Source: CAILUG01 sp038125665
GTDB taxonomy: Bacteria; Pseudomonadota; Gammaproteobacteria; Pseudomonadales; Pseudohongiellaceae
Assembly: GCA_038125665.1 (NCBI GenBank)
Contig: JAYPEI010000003.1
Coordinates: forward strand, 124,001-188,000
Reading direction: 5' to 3'
DNA: 64,000 bases
In this document: piece after piece, positions 1 through 9,738 of the stretch
Layout of the letters: each line of letters starts with the position of its first letter
How positions within the stretch are numbered: position 1 is the stretch's first letter
Program-made: the position numbers and the translations under genes
Notes under the pieces: model-generated
The model's input: the letters and a program-made list of their open reading frames with translations, nothing else
Told to the model about the DNA's origin: nothing
The model's database searches: none

Positions 1-1
1 T

Positions 2-709
2 TGCTTTGTTATCTCTGTCAATTTTCTAATCAAACCAGTGCAAGCACATTTTGACAAAGGTTTTGATCGTAACGGTGGGCACTGGGACCAAGCTGGCTAC
101 TATCATTGCCATGAATCTCAGTGTCGTCTTGCTCCCTCCCGTTTCCAGTTTGCTAGGACTAAATTATCGAATCGGGTCAATGACTTGTACTATCTAGAGG
201 AAGATTGGCCACGATGGTTAATCCTTTCCGGGTGCAAAACATCACGTACTGTTGTTCTAGAGAGCTCAAGTAGTGTTCAGGTTCGTTGGACAAATCCTAG
301 AGCCTGTGAAATTCGTGAAGGTCTCTGGGATGATCAATATAATGGAGAAACATTCGAGAGAGCCGCAAAACTTGAAATTGATCATATCATTTCACCTCAA
401 TATGCCAACGCTAGCAACGGTTATCAGTGGGAAGAAAAAAAAAGAGCTCAATTTACAAATGATCCGCTTAATCTAATCCCTGTCAGCAGAGGAAGTGCAC
501 GAAAAAAAAGGGGGCGAGGAATTGGTGACTGGCAACCTAGAGAGGAATACCTTTGTGAGTATGCGCGAAACTGGAAATTAATCGCCGAAAAATATGAACT
601 TGATCTATTTGCAAAAGATCGCAGCAGGATGAATAGCATCTTGGAAGAATGCGACAGCAGCGATCTGCGATCATTACCTTCCGACTCAGATAGCAATAAT
701 CCTCAATGA
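2..709 (+). CDS. Exported HNH endonuclease, DUF1524/GmrSD C-terminal-like (5' partial)
   Basis: The reading frame is open to the left window edge. The residues before GTG 38 (CFVISVNFLIKPVQA) look like a signal-peptide core ending in a V-Q-A signal peptidase I site, so the true start lies upstream and the product is probably exported. The HNH core is EIDHIISPQYA at about residues 113-123 counted from GTG 38, followed by FTNDPLNLIPVSRG, with the Asp-His and Asn-Asp-Asn positions typical of DUF1524 nucleases. A basic patch and a W-P-R-E-EYLCEYA segment follow, also typical of the family. It should cut DNA outside the cytoplasm; the substrate is inferred, not seen. The last codons overlap the ATG of the TonB receptor (ATGA), so the two are likely cotranslated. 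Confidence 0.75.
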   Translation, partial: CFVISVNFLIKPVQAHFDKGFDRNGGHWDQAGYYHCHESQCRLAPSRFQFARTKLSNRVNDLYYLEEDWPRWLILSGCKTSRTVVLESSSSVQVRWTNPRACEIREGLWDDQYNGETFERAAKLEIDHIISPQYANASNGYQWEEKKRAQFTNDPLNLIPVSRGSARKKRGRGIGDWQPREEYLCEYARNWKLIAEKYELDLFAKDRSRMNSILEECDSSDLRSLPSDSDSNNPQ

Positions 710-2622
710 ATCGTCCATCATTTTATTGCGCTCATCATTTTACCCTGCTAGCAAGCTTAATATGCCTCATTGGAGAGGCCAAAGCACAACTGTCCCTAGT
801 AGAAGAAGTTATCGTAAGCGCCAAGGTACCGCAGTCTACTATGACCTTGAATACTTCAGTCAGCATCCTCTCTGAAGAAAGAATTCTTACTTATGGAAAT
901 CAGAGCTTACAAACAATCTTACAGCAGCTACCATCCATCCATCTAAATAACAATGGTGGAATGGGCAAAGCATCAAGCCTAAGTATAAGAGGGGCTGATA
1001 GCTACCGCACACTCCTCCTGCTTGATGGCCTTAAACTATCTGACTCCTCAGCCCCACAAGTGAGCCCTAGATTCGAACATCTTCTAAGCTCAGGTATAGA
1101 GAGAGTAGAGCTATTACGTGGCCCACAAGGATTAGCCTATGGAGCTGATTCTGGTGGAGTAGTATCAGTCACTACAGTCATACCTGAGCCAGGCATAGGA
1201 GCGTCACTGTCTCTTGAGCAAGGCAGTTTTGAGACTAATGCTCAATCTGCTAACTTTTCTTATGGAAATGATACCTTCTCTGGTAGCTTTATTCTTAACT
1301 CACTTAACAGCGCAGGCTATAACTCTAGAGTTTCCGATAGAACGGGAGAAACAGATGGCTATCAAGCTGATACACTCCATACACGATTAGTTTGGAAAAC
1401 AGGTCCTGCTTCTCAATTGCAATTGATACATCGCCAACAACAAGCCAGTACAGAATTTGACAGATGTTATAGCTCGAGTCTTGAAGGTAATTCTTGCAGG
1501 GCAATACATAAACTAATTGCGACACGCTTAGCAAACCAATGGTATGCCAATGGATGGGAGCATTCCTTGAGTCTTACGCGGACAAGCTCAGAAAATAATT
1601 CATTGAGTGATCATCAAAGTATCTTTAGGTCCTCAGGAGAGCTTAAACGATTTGAATATCTCAGTAGTAAGTCGCTACATTCATCTTGGCGTATAGTAAC
1701 TGGATTTGATTATGAAGAAGCATCGAATTCAGAATTTCAACAAAAAAACTCAGGCGCCTTTGTTGATCTATTATTTGAACAAAATACCGGCGCCAGCTTT
1801 AACTTAGGATTGCGAAATGATAGAAATGCGCAAGGTCTTTCAGTACTGACTTACCGGGCTGGTGCAAGTTTATTCTGGATTCTGCAACCCAACAACACAA
1901 TCAAGCTACGTGCCTCACATGGCACCGGATTTCGCAGCCCAAGCCCTTACGAGCAAAGTTATAATACCAGCAGTTGGGCAAGCTCACCTGCCACTGAATA
2001 TCCGTTAATGGCTGAGTTTAGCAGAGGAACTGAAATTGGATTGACTCTGCAATGGCCCAGCAATTCAACAGAAATAGTAGTGTTTAATCAAAGCGTGGCC
2101 GATCCTATAAGTTTTGATCTAATCAACTATTCAGGCTATCTACAGAATACTCTACAACAAACAATGAGAGGAGTAGAAGTTAGTAATATCTTACAGTTAC
2201 ATCCTAAATTAAATTGGGAGATAAATTATTCCTACCTACAAGCAACCCAACTAAGAAGAACAAACAAATCAATAACTAATCTAAGTAATTTAGTATCACC
2301 TGTGCAGGATACCGATTTCTTTAGAATACGACTCCCAAGACGTCCAAAACATAGTCTGAACACGGGACTTTTATACCGTCATCAGACAACACAAATTTCT
2401 TTCTATTTACGTTCTGCAAACAATTTGCTTGATGAAACGGCAACAGGATTAGTAGAGGTAGATGATTACGTCGTGTCAGATTTAAATCTAAGCCGCAAGC
2501 TTAGACCTAATCTACGAACTTACTTACGAATAGAAAACTTATTTAACGAGGACTATATCGAGTTACTTGATTTCAATACCTCCAAAAGGAGCATTTATGT
2601 TGGTTTCAACTGGCTCTTGTAG
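706..2622 (+). CDS. TonB-dependent outer-membrane receptor, BtuB-like
   Basis: The 638-residue protein has a signal peptide ending near AKA-Q at residue 27 and a TonB-box-like stretch VEEVIVSA just after it. A plug domain follows at about residues 45-155, with SIRGADSYRTLLLLDG and RVELLRGPQGLAYGADSGG, and the rest is an aromatic-rich 22-strand barrel. The length and plug resemble BtuB/CirA-type receptors, which import scarce ligands using the proton motive force via TonB-ExbBD. The C-terminus is NWLL and lacks the usual terminal Phe. The ATG overlaps the stop of the exported nuclease gene, suggesting a shared transcript. The ligand cannot be read from the sequence: there is no cobalamin or heme gene beside it and no upstream riboswitch was recognised. 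Confidence 0.88.
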   Translation: MNRPSFYCAHHFTLLASLICLIGEAKAQLSLVEEVIVSAKVPQSTMTLNTSVSILSEERILTYGNQSLQTILQQLPSIHLNNNGGMGKASSLSIRGADSYRTLLLLDGLKLSDSSAPQVSPRFEHLLSSGIERVELLRGPQGLAYGADSGGVVSVTTVIPEPGIGASLSLEQGSFETNAQSANFSYGNDTFSGSFILNSLNSAGYNSRVSDRTGETDGYQADTLHTRLVWKTGPASQLQLIHRQQQASTEFDRCYSSSLEGNSCRAIHKLIATRLANQWYANGWEHSLSLTRTSSENNSLSDHQSIFRSSGELKRFEYLSSKSLHSSWRIVTGFDYEEASNSEFQQKNSGAFVDLLFEQNTGASFNLGLRNDRNAQGLSVLTYRAGASLFWILQPNNTIKLRASHGTGFRSPSPYEQSYNTSSWASSPATEYPLMAEFSRGTEIGLTLQWPSNSTEIVVFNQSVADPISFDLINYSGYLQNTLQQTMRGVEVSNILQLHPKLNWEINYSYLQATQLRRTNKSITNLSNLVSPVQDTDFFRIRLPRRPKHSLNTGLLYRHQTTQISFYLRSANNLLDETATGLVEVDDYVVSDLNLSRKLRPNLRTYLRIENLFNEDYIELLDFNTSKRSIYVGFNWLL

Positions 2623-2700
2623 TTTGCAATTTAACACTTGTATTACTCTTTACCTGACATACTAAAGGTAAACATAACTTTAAAATTAGCAAAATAAAGA

Positions 2701-2952
2701 TCAATAATGTGGGGGCTTCTCGTCGATGGGTTGATTTAATGGGTGTATAAGACGTAACTCAAGTTCCTGATATTTTTCTTGTACAATCTGATATTGCTTT
2801 TTCAAAAAATCAATTTGTTGTTGTTGAGAAATCAGAGCATCATTTAATTGAGAAATTGTATGTTCCTGAAATGAAAGTTGAGTTTGGAGTTCAACAAGCT
2901 CTAATGGAAGCTGTTTAGAGCTCAACGATGAATCGTTCTGATTCTCAGACAT
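2701..2952 (-). CDS. slyX: SlyX family protein
   Basis: This small 83-residue protein is dominated by a heptad-patterned coiled coil rich in Gln, Glu and Leu (about residues 16-68), with a Pro-rich basic tail ending PPHY. That tail and the length are the signature of SlyX, a conserved gammaproteobacterial protein of uncertain role often found next to slyD in enterobacteria. Here it stands alone, convergent to the TonB receptor and divergent from the desaturase. Start ATG 2952 is preceded by a purine-rich stretch (GGAAAAAT in the coding sense). No function is claimed beyond family membership. Confidence 0.85.
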   Translation of the reverse strand: MSENQNDSSLSSKQLPLELVELQTQLSFQEHTISQLNDALISQQQQIDFLKKQYQIVQEKYQELELRLIHPLNQPIDEKPPHY

Positions 2953-3125
2953 TGGATTTTTCCTATTTTTATGTGAAAAAATTAAGAATTATATTCAGGC
3001 AGATAGCATTAAAGTCCCTAAGTAAATTATCGGGCTTTAATTCTTGCTAGTTCTGGTAATAGTCTGTAGGTCTATGATAACTTTTAGAATTAAAGTTTGA
3101 TAACAAAGTGCTAGTGGTCGCCTCA

Positions 3126-4376
3126 ATGAGTTCAAAAAAAAACGCCCCCTCTACAAATTTACTAATGTCAATGAATAATTCCCATAAAAGCTCGACGTCA
3201 AGTAAAAAACCACCTTTAAATTGGGGATTATTTATACTACTAATATTACCAACTGCGGCCAGTTTAACATTAGTTCCATGGTATGGTCTCACTGTCGGTT
3301 ATGATAGCTTCGAATGGTCTTGGTTTTTAGCCTTGCTAATATTCTGTGAAATATCCATCACAGCAGGATACCATCGCTTATGGTCACATAGCGCCTACAA
3401 AGCTCACCGAATTCTTCGTTTTTTCTTTGCCTTAGGTGGCGCTTGTGCCTTACAAAATGATTGCCTCACCTGGGCAGCAGACCATAGACGACACCATCGG
3501 TACGCTGATGATAACGAACATGATCCCTACTCAGCCGCAAAAGGTCTATGGTATTCGCACTTCGAATGGATGATACGGGACTGGCCCTCTACTAGAGAAG
3601 ATCTTAGTAATGTTGAGGACTTAAAAAAAGATCCAATACTACGCTGGCAACGCCAATATTATGTTCTCTTAAGCTTGTTCATGAATTTAGGAATCCCTCT
3701 AATGCTAGGATACCTGCACGGCAACATGCTTGCTTCAATTTTGTTGGTTGGATTCTTACGATTGGCCATCAGTCAGCATTTTACTTGGTTAATCAACTCA
3801 GCGGCACACGCCTGGGGCAAAATGACTTATGATCTAGAACAAACTGCAAGAGATAACTGGTTTCTAGCAATACTAACTTTTGGTGAGGGTTTCCATAATT
3901 ATCACCATACCTTTTCCTGGGATTATCGTAACGGTATTAAATGGTATCATTATGACCCTACGAAATGGTTTATCAAGATTTGCTCGTGGTGCAAGCTAGC
4001 TCACAATTTACGTAGCTGCTCTGCATATCGAATAGAATTAAGAAAACTACATGTACAATTGTTGCGAGCAAGAAAAAAATGCGATGAACAAAAAAGCCTG
4101 CCTCAACAAATCAAAATTTTGGTTCATCAAAAATTGGACACTAGCTATAGCGAACTCCAACAAAGCTTGCATGACTGGGCTAATGCCCAACAGCAATGGT
4201 ACCAAGCTCGCTCTACTTCCATTGGGCAGGAATTAAAATCTGACATCCGGGTACTAAAAAACCGCTATATGGTTCTTAAGGACCGTGTTCAAAAGCACCG
4301 GGAGAAGTGGCAACAGATTCTTGTTGCTGTTCATAATCATTCTCTCGAAAATCAAATGATCCTTAAATCCCCTTAA
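3126..4376 (+). CDS. Membrane fatty-acid (acyl-CoA) desaturase with C-terminal coiled coil
   Basis: It is an integral-membrane di-iron desaturase of the stearoyl-CoA delta-9 type. The three His boxes are present: HRLWSH near residue 82, HRRHH near 119 and HNYHH near 256 (numbered from ATG 3126), with hydrophobic helices around them. It should introduce a cis double bond into saturated acyl chains at the inner membrane. After the catalytic domain a charged, Gln-rich helical extension of roughly 100 residues (about 315-416) looks like a coiled coil; bacterial family members often end earlier. The frame also has a GTG at 3108 and later ATGs. I prefer ATG 3126, but no clear ribosome binding site decides it. 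Confidence 0.88.
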   Translation: MSSKKNAPSTNLLMSMNNSHKSSTSSKKPPLNWGLFILLILPTAASLTLVPWYGLTVGYDSFEWSWFLALLIFCEISITAGYHRLWSHSAYKAHRILRFFFALGGACALQNDCLTWAADHRRHHRYADDNEHDPYSAAKGLWYSHFEWMIRDWPSTREDLSNVEDLKKDPILRWQRQYYVLLSLFMNLGIPLMLGYLHGNMLASILLVGFLRLAISQHFTWLINSAAHAWGKMTYDLEQTARDNWFLAILTFGEGFHNYHHTFSWDYRNGIKWYHYDPTKWFIKICSWCKLAHNLRSCSAYRIELRKLHVQLLRARKKCDEQKSLPQQIKILVHQKLDTSYSELQQSLHDWANAQQQWYQARSTSIGQELKSDIRVLKNRYMVLKDRVQKHREKWQQILVAVHNHSLENQMILKSP

Positions 4377-4427
4377 ATTCTTTTTATAACTCATTATCTT
4401 CATAAGAACTTTTAGGTCTAATTGTTC

Positions 4428-4459
4428 GTATAAAAGTCACGAAATTTTTATACTTTTTT
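4428..4459 (+). terminator. AT-rich inverted repeat with T-run, weak terminator or operator
   Basis: GTATAAAA (4428-4435) and TTTTATAC (4446-4453) form a perfect 8-bp inverted repeat with a 10-nt spacer, followed directly by six T. It lies between the desaturase stop and the RND operon start. It could be a low-GC intrinsic terminator for the desaturase or a dimeric operator for the efflux operon; the sequence cannot separate the two. Confidence 0.35.
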
Positions 4460-4499
4460 GTTATTATGACTTGCCAGTCAGAATTTAACGGGTTACGTT

Positions 4500-5678
4500 A
4501 TGAAGAAAAAAATATTCATTCCAGCAGGGATAATCACTATTGCACTAGTCATTAGTGTTGGCATTAGCCAGTTACGTGATGAACCTCTAAAAAAAGACTT
4601 AGTCGAACCCTCACTGCTAGTTGAAACTGCTGTACTAAACCCAGTTGATACCCATATTTCCATATCGTCCCAAGGGAATATTGAGGCCCGGACACAGTCC
4701 AATTTAGTAGCTGAGGTGTCTGGAAGAATAGTGGCTACGTCATCTGCTTATGTTAGTGGTGGTTTTTTTAGGAAAAATGACGTGCTCTTAAGCATTGACC
4801 CTTCAACCTATGAGGCTGCAGTAAGCCGTGCAAGAGCTAATGTAGCAACAGCTCAAGCGGCTCTTGAGTTGGAACTTGGCCAAGCAGACGTTGCTCGTCG
4901 TCAATGGGAGCGAATGACCGAAAACGAACAAGCCCGTATAACTGGTAAAGAGCTTTATTTGAGATTACCACAAGTCGCAGAAGCTCGTGCTCGACTAGTA
5001 GCAGCCGAGGCAGATCTCTCAGAAGCGCAAAGAAATCTAGATAAGACAGAATTAAAGGCTCCCTATGACGGGATTCTACGAAGCAAGAACAGCGATTTAG
5101 GGCAGTTCGTAAACGCAGGAGCCGTGCTCGGGGAAATCTTGGCTACCGATTATGCCGAGGTTCGTTTACCAATTCCTGAGACACGTCTCCCCTTTTTGAA
5201 TCTGCCAGAAGGATATGCGATCGAAGATAACTTTCTACCTGTTAACCTCACCGCAAAACTGGGTGAAAAGACATATAACTGGCAAGGTAAATTGGTGCGC
5301 TCAGAGGGGGTTCTTGATCCACGGACTCGAGTCCTATACACGGTAGTCCAAGTAGCAGACCCCTATGGGTTAATGGAAAAACATCATGAACAGCCTCTCC
5401 GAATGGGGACCTTTGTTAACGCCAATATTTTAGGACAAGAATTGAAAAATGTCTTTGTAATTCCGCGCCATACCTTGCAAGCGGGTAATCTTGTTTGGGT
5501 AGCAGATGCTGAAAATAGATTACGAGGTCGAACAATTGATGTTGTTACCGTTAACGGTAATGAGGTCTATGTGAGTAAGGGGTTTGAGAAGGGTGATCGA
5601 CTCATACTAACTCGCCTTGAAACCCCTCTTAATGGCTTAGCAGTCCAGACGAGCTTACTCACTAGTTCTGTGAATTAA
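4500..5678 (+). CDS. RND efflux periplasmic adaptor (membrane fusion protein, HlyD/AcrA type)
   Basis: This 392-residue protein starts with an N-terminal membrane anchor (IFIPAGIITIALVISVGIS). It then has a split lipoyl domain around a helical hairpin rich in Ala and Arg (about residues 95-175), followed by beta-barrel and membrane-proximal domains. NVFVIPRHTLQAGNLVWV near residue 318 is the typical adaptor C-terminal segment. It would bridge the RND pump encoded 25 nt downstream to an outer-membrane channel. No TolC-type gene is present in this window, so the channel is presumably encoded elsewhere. ATG 4500 sits after GGGTTACGTT. The pair forms one operon. Confidence 0.9.
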   Translation: MKKKIFIPAGIITIALVISVGISQLRDEPLKKDLVEPSLLVETAVLNPVDTHISISSQGNIEARTQSNLVAEVSGRIVATSSAYVSGGFFRKNDVLLSIDPSTYEAAVSRARANVATAQAALELELGQADVARRQWERMTENEQARITGKELYLRLPQVAEARARLVAAEADLSEAQRNLDKTELKAPYDGILRSKNSDLGQFVNAGAVLGEILATDYAEVRLPIPETRLPFLNLPEGYAIEDNFLPVNLTAKLGEKTYNWQGKLVRSEGVLDPRTRVLYTVVQVADPYGLMEKHHEQPLRMGTFVNANILGQELKNVFVIPRHTLQAGNLVWVADAENRLRGRTIDVVTVNGNEVYVSKGFEKGDRLILTRLETPLNGLAVQTSLLTSSVN

Positions 5679-5703
5679 TGCAGAGTCACCTACAGGATCT
5701 TTC

Positions 5704-8700
5704 ATGAACGCACAAGAAGAACAAAAGGGAATTATAGCATGGTTTGCCTCAAATCACGTGGCAGCAAACCTCCTCATGCTTATGTTAATCATAAGTGGTC
5801 TTTACTCAATTTTCACTATTACGAAAAAAGCGATGCCAGACATTGATCTTCCAATAATTCAGATCCGTGTCCCGTTCCCTGGAGCATCTCCTGCCGATGT
5901 CGAAAGTGGGATAGTTCTCCAAGTTGAGCAGGCAGTCGATGACGTAGATGGAATCACTCGTATATCCTCAATTGCAACTGAGGGTATGGCTTCCATTAAT
6001 CTAGAAATCGATGAAGACTACCAGATTAATGAAGTCCTTGATGATATTAAAGTACGCGTCGACAGTATCCTCACCTTTCCGCTTAACTCTGAACCCCCTA
6101 CTGTCTCTCGCACACAAGTCCGTAATGATGCTCTGAGGGTTGAGGTATATGGAGATATCGACCCTGTGACACAAAAAGAGTTAGCACAAGAAATCCGTGA
6201 GGAGCTTCTTACTCTACCCGATGTCACAACCATTAACATAAGTGGTGCACGACCATATGAAATTAGTATCGAAGTTTCTCAAGATGTTTTGTTGAAGTAC
6301 GGGCTCAATCTCGACCAGATTGCTAATAAAATCCGCATGAGCTCACTAGATCTACCTGCTGGTACACTAGAGACCGAAGGCGGTGAAATTGTGGTGCGCA
6401 CACAGTCTCTTGCCTATGATTTCTTCGACTTCGAGAAAATTATCCTTATCACAAACCAGGACGGTACATTGCTCACACTTGGTAATGTTGCAACTATAAA
6501 GGATGGTTTTGAAGATACCGAGTCTTATGCTCGATTTGATGGAAAACCTACAATCAGTCTCAATGTGCAAACCACAAGCAACCAAAACTTACTTGCAGTG
6601 ACCGACGCGGTTAAAAAATATATCGCAGAAAGACAGCAAACTCTTCCAACTGGAGTAAACCTTGATATCTGGGCAGACTCCTCGTACTACTTACGAGATC
6701 GTTTGGACCTTATGACTCGCATATTGGTATTTATTATTCTCGCTTTGTTTCTCGAGCTCAGGCTTGCATTTTGGGTCATGCTCGGTATACCCATAAGCTT
6801 TCTCGGTGCCTTTGCAACCATGCCTTTAGTCGACCTTGAACTTAATATGCTGAGTTTGTTCGGCTTCATAATGGTACTGGGTATTGTAGTAGACGATGCC
6901 ATTATCATCGGAGAAAGCTCTCATCACTACATAAAAAAATACGGCCCAGGATTAAATTCAGTAGTCCATGGTGCCTTGAAAGTTGCAACCCCAGCTACCT
7001 TTGGTGTGCTCACAACTATCATGGCTTTCATCCCCCTACTCATGATTAGCGGCTTCGCATCAGCTTTTACTTACAGTATTGGCGCAGTCGTCATATTGTG
7101 TTTAGTTTTTTCTTTACTCGAATCAAAACTGATTCTTCCAGCTCACCTTGCACACATGTCCAGCAAGGAGAGTTCTGGATTGCTTTCGAGGATACAGAAC
7201 TATTGTAATAACAATCTCAATCGTTTTGTTCGAAACATCTACCTACCATGGAACCGGAAGTGTATTGAGAATAGATACATCACGCTTGGAAGCTTCATAG
7301 GGATATTGATAATAGCAATGGGCCTTGTGACGGGCGGTTTTGTACGCACCGTCTTTCTACCCGAGATAACCAGTGATTTCATTCAAGCAAATATAACCAT
7401 GGTAGAGGGAAGTCCTGAGCAACAAATGCGGAATACTCTGCAAAAAATAGAAGCTGCGGCATTATCGATGAATGGCAAGTTTGAATTTCTGGACTCTGAA
7501 ACTGATGAAATATCTACAGATGTTATGCAGCATGTCATCATTATTAGTAACTCAGTTTCATCAGCCACCGCCGCAATCGAAATGAACAGGGATGTACCAA
7601 GTCAACTAGATACTGACATACTAACAAATTACCTCATCGATTATGTGGGTGATATGCCCGGGCTCAAAAATATTTCATTCAGTTCAGGCTTTCAAATTGG
7701 CGGTAGCCCTATCGCCTTTCAGTTGGTCTCAAAGAACCCAGCTCAACTCACTGCTGCTGCAAACGAACTAGAAGAGCAACTGCGAACCTATAGTGGTCTG
7801 ATCAATATCAAAAATGAGGCTGTGAACAACAAGGATGAGTTAAAGCTAAGCTTAAAACCCCGAGCTGAGGTCATGGGTCTTTCCCTAATGGATGTAAGTA
7901 ATCAAGTACGTTATGCCTTTTATGGATCACAGGCTCAGCGAATGCAAAGGGGAAATGACGAAGTACGAGTCATGGTCCGCTATCCAGAAGAAGAGCGAAT
8001 CTCTATAGGTGACCTTGAAAATCTCTATATCAAAACATCTCAGGGGGATCTCGTGCCTTTTGAGACCATTGCTGAGTTTACTCAACAACCTGCCTACTCT
8101 CGCATCAACCGGATTGAAGGCGAACGTTCAGTATCTGTGAGTGCTGATATTATCGAAAGCCAAGTAGAGCCAGGACAAATTGTTGAACAACTAGAATCCG
8201 AATACTTTCCAATGCTTTTTCAACGATATCCAGAGGTAGGATTCCGTGCTGATGGCGGCACACAGGAACAACGTGACATCATACAAGATATGATCAGGGG
8301 GCTAATTCTGGCTATATTTGGGATATACGCACTTCTGGCTATTCCTTTACGCTCATATACACAACCTTTAATTATAATGGGGGTAATTCCCTTCGGCGTT
8401 GTCGGCGCAATTTTTGGCCATTGGTTACTTGGAATCCCCTTAAACTTCCTCTCGTTTTTGGGGATCATAGCTTTATCAGGAGTCGTAGTTAACGATTCAA
8501 TAGTGGTAGTTGACTTTATTAATACAGCTAAATCAGAAGGAAAAGATCTTCTCAGCGCTGTTCAATATGCTGGGGCAGCGCGATTCCGCGCTATACTCCT
8601 TACATCATTGACTACTTTCTTCGGGCTAATTCCAATCTTGTCTGAAACGAGTATGCAAGCACAATTTCTCATTCCAATGGCGACATCTTTAGCGTTCGGA

Positions 8701-8841
8701 ATCGTCTTTGCAACGATAATCACTCTTATATTGATTCCTTGTCTCTATGTAATATTAGAGGATATCAAAGGCGAGAGCTTTGATTTGAATACTAGTGTAT
8801 TGACTCTCAACGATGAGTTCGTGCAAGAGCAGCAAGCATAG
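5704..8841 (+). CDS. RND efflux transporter permease (AcrB/HAE1-like)
   Basis: At 1045 residues it has the size of a full proton-driven RND pump. The first transmembrane helix is near residues 15-35 and a large periplasmic loop follows to about 335. Helices 2-6 include GIVVDDAIIIGE, with the paired Asp of the proton relay near residues 396-397. A second periplasmic loop and a second membrane bundle follow, with SGVVVNDSIVVVDFIN. The N-terminal GASPADVESGI is typical of the family. Substrates cannot be predicted; close relatives are annotated as multidrug pumps. It is preceded by its adaptor, and its 3' end overlaps the convergent DMT transporter by 35 nt. Confidence 0.93.
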   Translation: MNAQEEQKGIIAWFASNHVAANLLMLMLIISGLYSIFTITKKAMPDIDLPIIQIRVPFPGASPADVESGIVLQVEQAVDDVDGITRISSIATEGMASINLEIDEDYQINEVLDDIKVRVDSILTFPLNSEPPTVSRTQVRNDALRVEVYGDIDPVTQKELAQEIREELLTLPDVTTINISGARPYEISIEVSQDVLLKYGLNLDQIANKIRMSSLDLPAGTLETEGGEIVVRTQSLAYDFFDFEKIILITNQDGTLLTLGNVATIKDGFEDTESYARFDGKPTISLNVQTTSNQNLLAVTDAVKKYIAERQQTLPTGVNLDIWADSSYYLRDRLDLMTRILVFIILALFLELRLAFWVMLGIPISFLGAFATMPLVDLELNMLSLFGFIMVLGIVVDDAIIIGESSHHYIKKYGPGLNSVVHGALKVATPATFGVLTTIMAFIPLLMISGFASAFTYSIGAVVILCLVFSLLESKLILPAHLAHMSSKESSGLLSRIQNYCNNNLNRFVRNIYLPWNRKCIENRYITLGSFIGILIIAMGLVTGGFVRTVFLPEITSDFIQANITMVEGSPEQQMRNTLQKIEAAALSMNGKFEFLDSETDEISTDVMQHVIIISNSVSSATAAIEMNRDVPSQLDTDILTNYLIDYVGDMPGLKNISFSSGFQIGGSPIAFQLVSKNPAQLTAAANELEEQLRTYSGLINIKNEAVNNKDELKLSLKPRAEVMGLSLMDVSNQVRYAFYGSQAQRMQRGNDEVRVMVRYPEEERISIGDLENLYIKTSQGDLVPFETIAEFTQQPAYSRINRIEGERSVSVSADIIESQVEPGQIVEQLESEYFPMLFQRYPEVGFRADGGTQEQRDIIQDMIRGLILAIFGIYALLAIPLRSYTQPLIIMGVIPFGVVGAIFGHWLLGIPLNFLSFLGIIALSGVVVNDSIVVVDFINTAKSEGKDLLSAVQYAGAARFRAILLTSLTTFFGLIPILSETSMQAQFLIPMATSLAFGIVFATIITLILIPCLYVILEDIKGESFDLNTSVLTLNDEFVQEQQA

Positions 8842-9724
8842 AACCTGTTACTACTAAGAAAGCACCAACATAAGCCCAGAGGTTCATACTTTGGGCTATA
8901 AATAGATCTGGCCAAAATAGTCCAGCAATTTTCATGCTGACTATCGTCACAATGGGAGCAAGAGCTATCACTGCACTAACCTTGGCAGCTTGCCAAACAC
9001 GCATAGCTTCAGTGAAGGCACCATAACCCAACACCATATTCATACAGCCATACAAAGTTAGTGCTGCTGTTAGTGGAGTCAATTGAAATAAAGTACTCGG
9101 AGAGCTGACAAAAAAAAGTAAGACAGTCCCCCCGGCATAAATCAATAAAGTCAATTGCATGGAGGTCATATCTCGCAGAAGAGCTTTCTGCATAAGCCCA
9201 TAAATACTCCAACAAATCGCTGCCAGGAGCATTAAGACGACTCCAATGGTATAAGAACCTAAACTTGCAAAAAGCATACTGAGACGTTCATTAAAAAAAA
9301 GCATCAAGCCAAGCAACAACACAAAAGCACCTATGATGTCCAAGATGCTCATTCGCTCACCGTAAAAAATAACTGAACCCAGCATGAGGATAAAAGGAGC
9401 TAACTGAATAATGACACCAGAGGATTCGGGGTTTAAACGGTCCAGACCCATCAAATAAAGATTAAAATTACTTACCAAAGCAATTACAGCAATCGCAATC
9501 ATGAACAAAATTTTGCTACTATAATTACTGATCTGAGGTAATTGTCCACGCCGCAAAAGTACTGAGGCAACGAAAAAACTCGAAAAAAGAAAACGTACCC
9601 ACGTAATGGTGCTAGCATCCATCACACTAAGAAGCAACTGCATGGCAAGGGGTAAAGTACCCCACATAAGGGCTGTTAATAAAGAAAGTGAGAGCCCATA
9701 CAGACTACGTTCGATATGCTGCAT
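8807..9724 (-). CDS. EamA/DMT family transporter
   Basis: The 305 residues form about ten hydrophobic segments arranged as two EamA repeats (about 12-140 and 155-295). This is the layout of drug/metabolite transporters such as RhaT and YddG. The first repeat begins LTALMWGTLPLAMQLLL and carries the usual small-residue packing motifs. It would export or import a small metabolite across the inner membrane; the substrate is unknown. It starts 14 nt after the cyclopropane synthase gene in the same direction and may be the last member of that operon. Its end overlaps the RND pump gene tail to tail. Confidence 0.85.
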   Translation of the reverse strand: MQHIERSLYGLSLSLLTALMWGTLPLAMQLLLSVMDASTITWVRFLFSSFFVASVLLRRGQLPQISNYSSKILFMIAIAVIALVSNFNLYLMGLDRLNPESSGVIIQLAPFILMLGSVIFYGERMSILDIIGAFVLLLGLMLFFNERLSMLFASLGSYTIGVVLMLLAAICWSIYGLMQKALLRDMTSMQLTLLIYAGGTVLLFFVSSPSTLFQLTPLTAALTLYGCMNMVLGYGAFTEAMRVWQAAKVSAVIALAPIVTIVSMKIAGLFWPDLFIAQSMNLWAYVGAFLVVTGSMLAALARTHR

Positions 9725-9738
9725 ACTTATCCAAGTTA

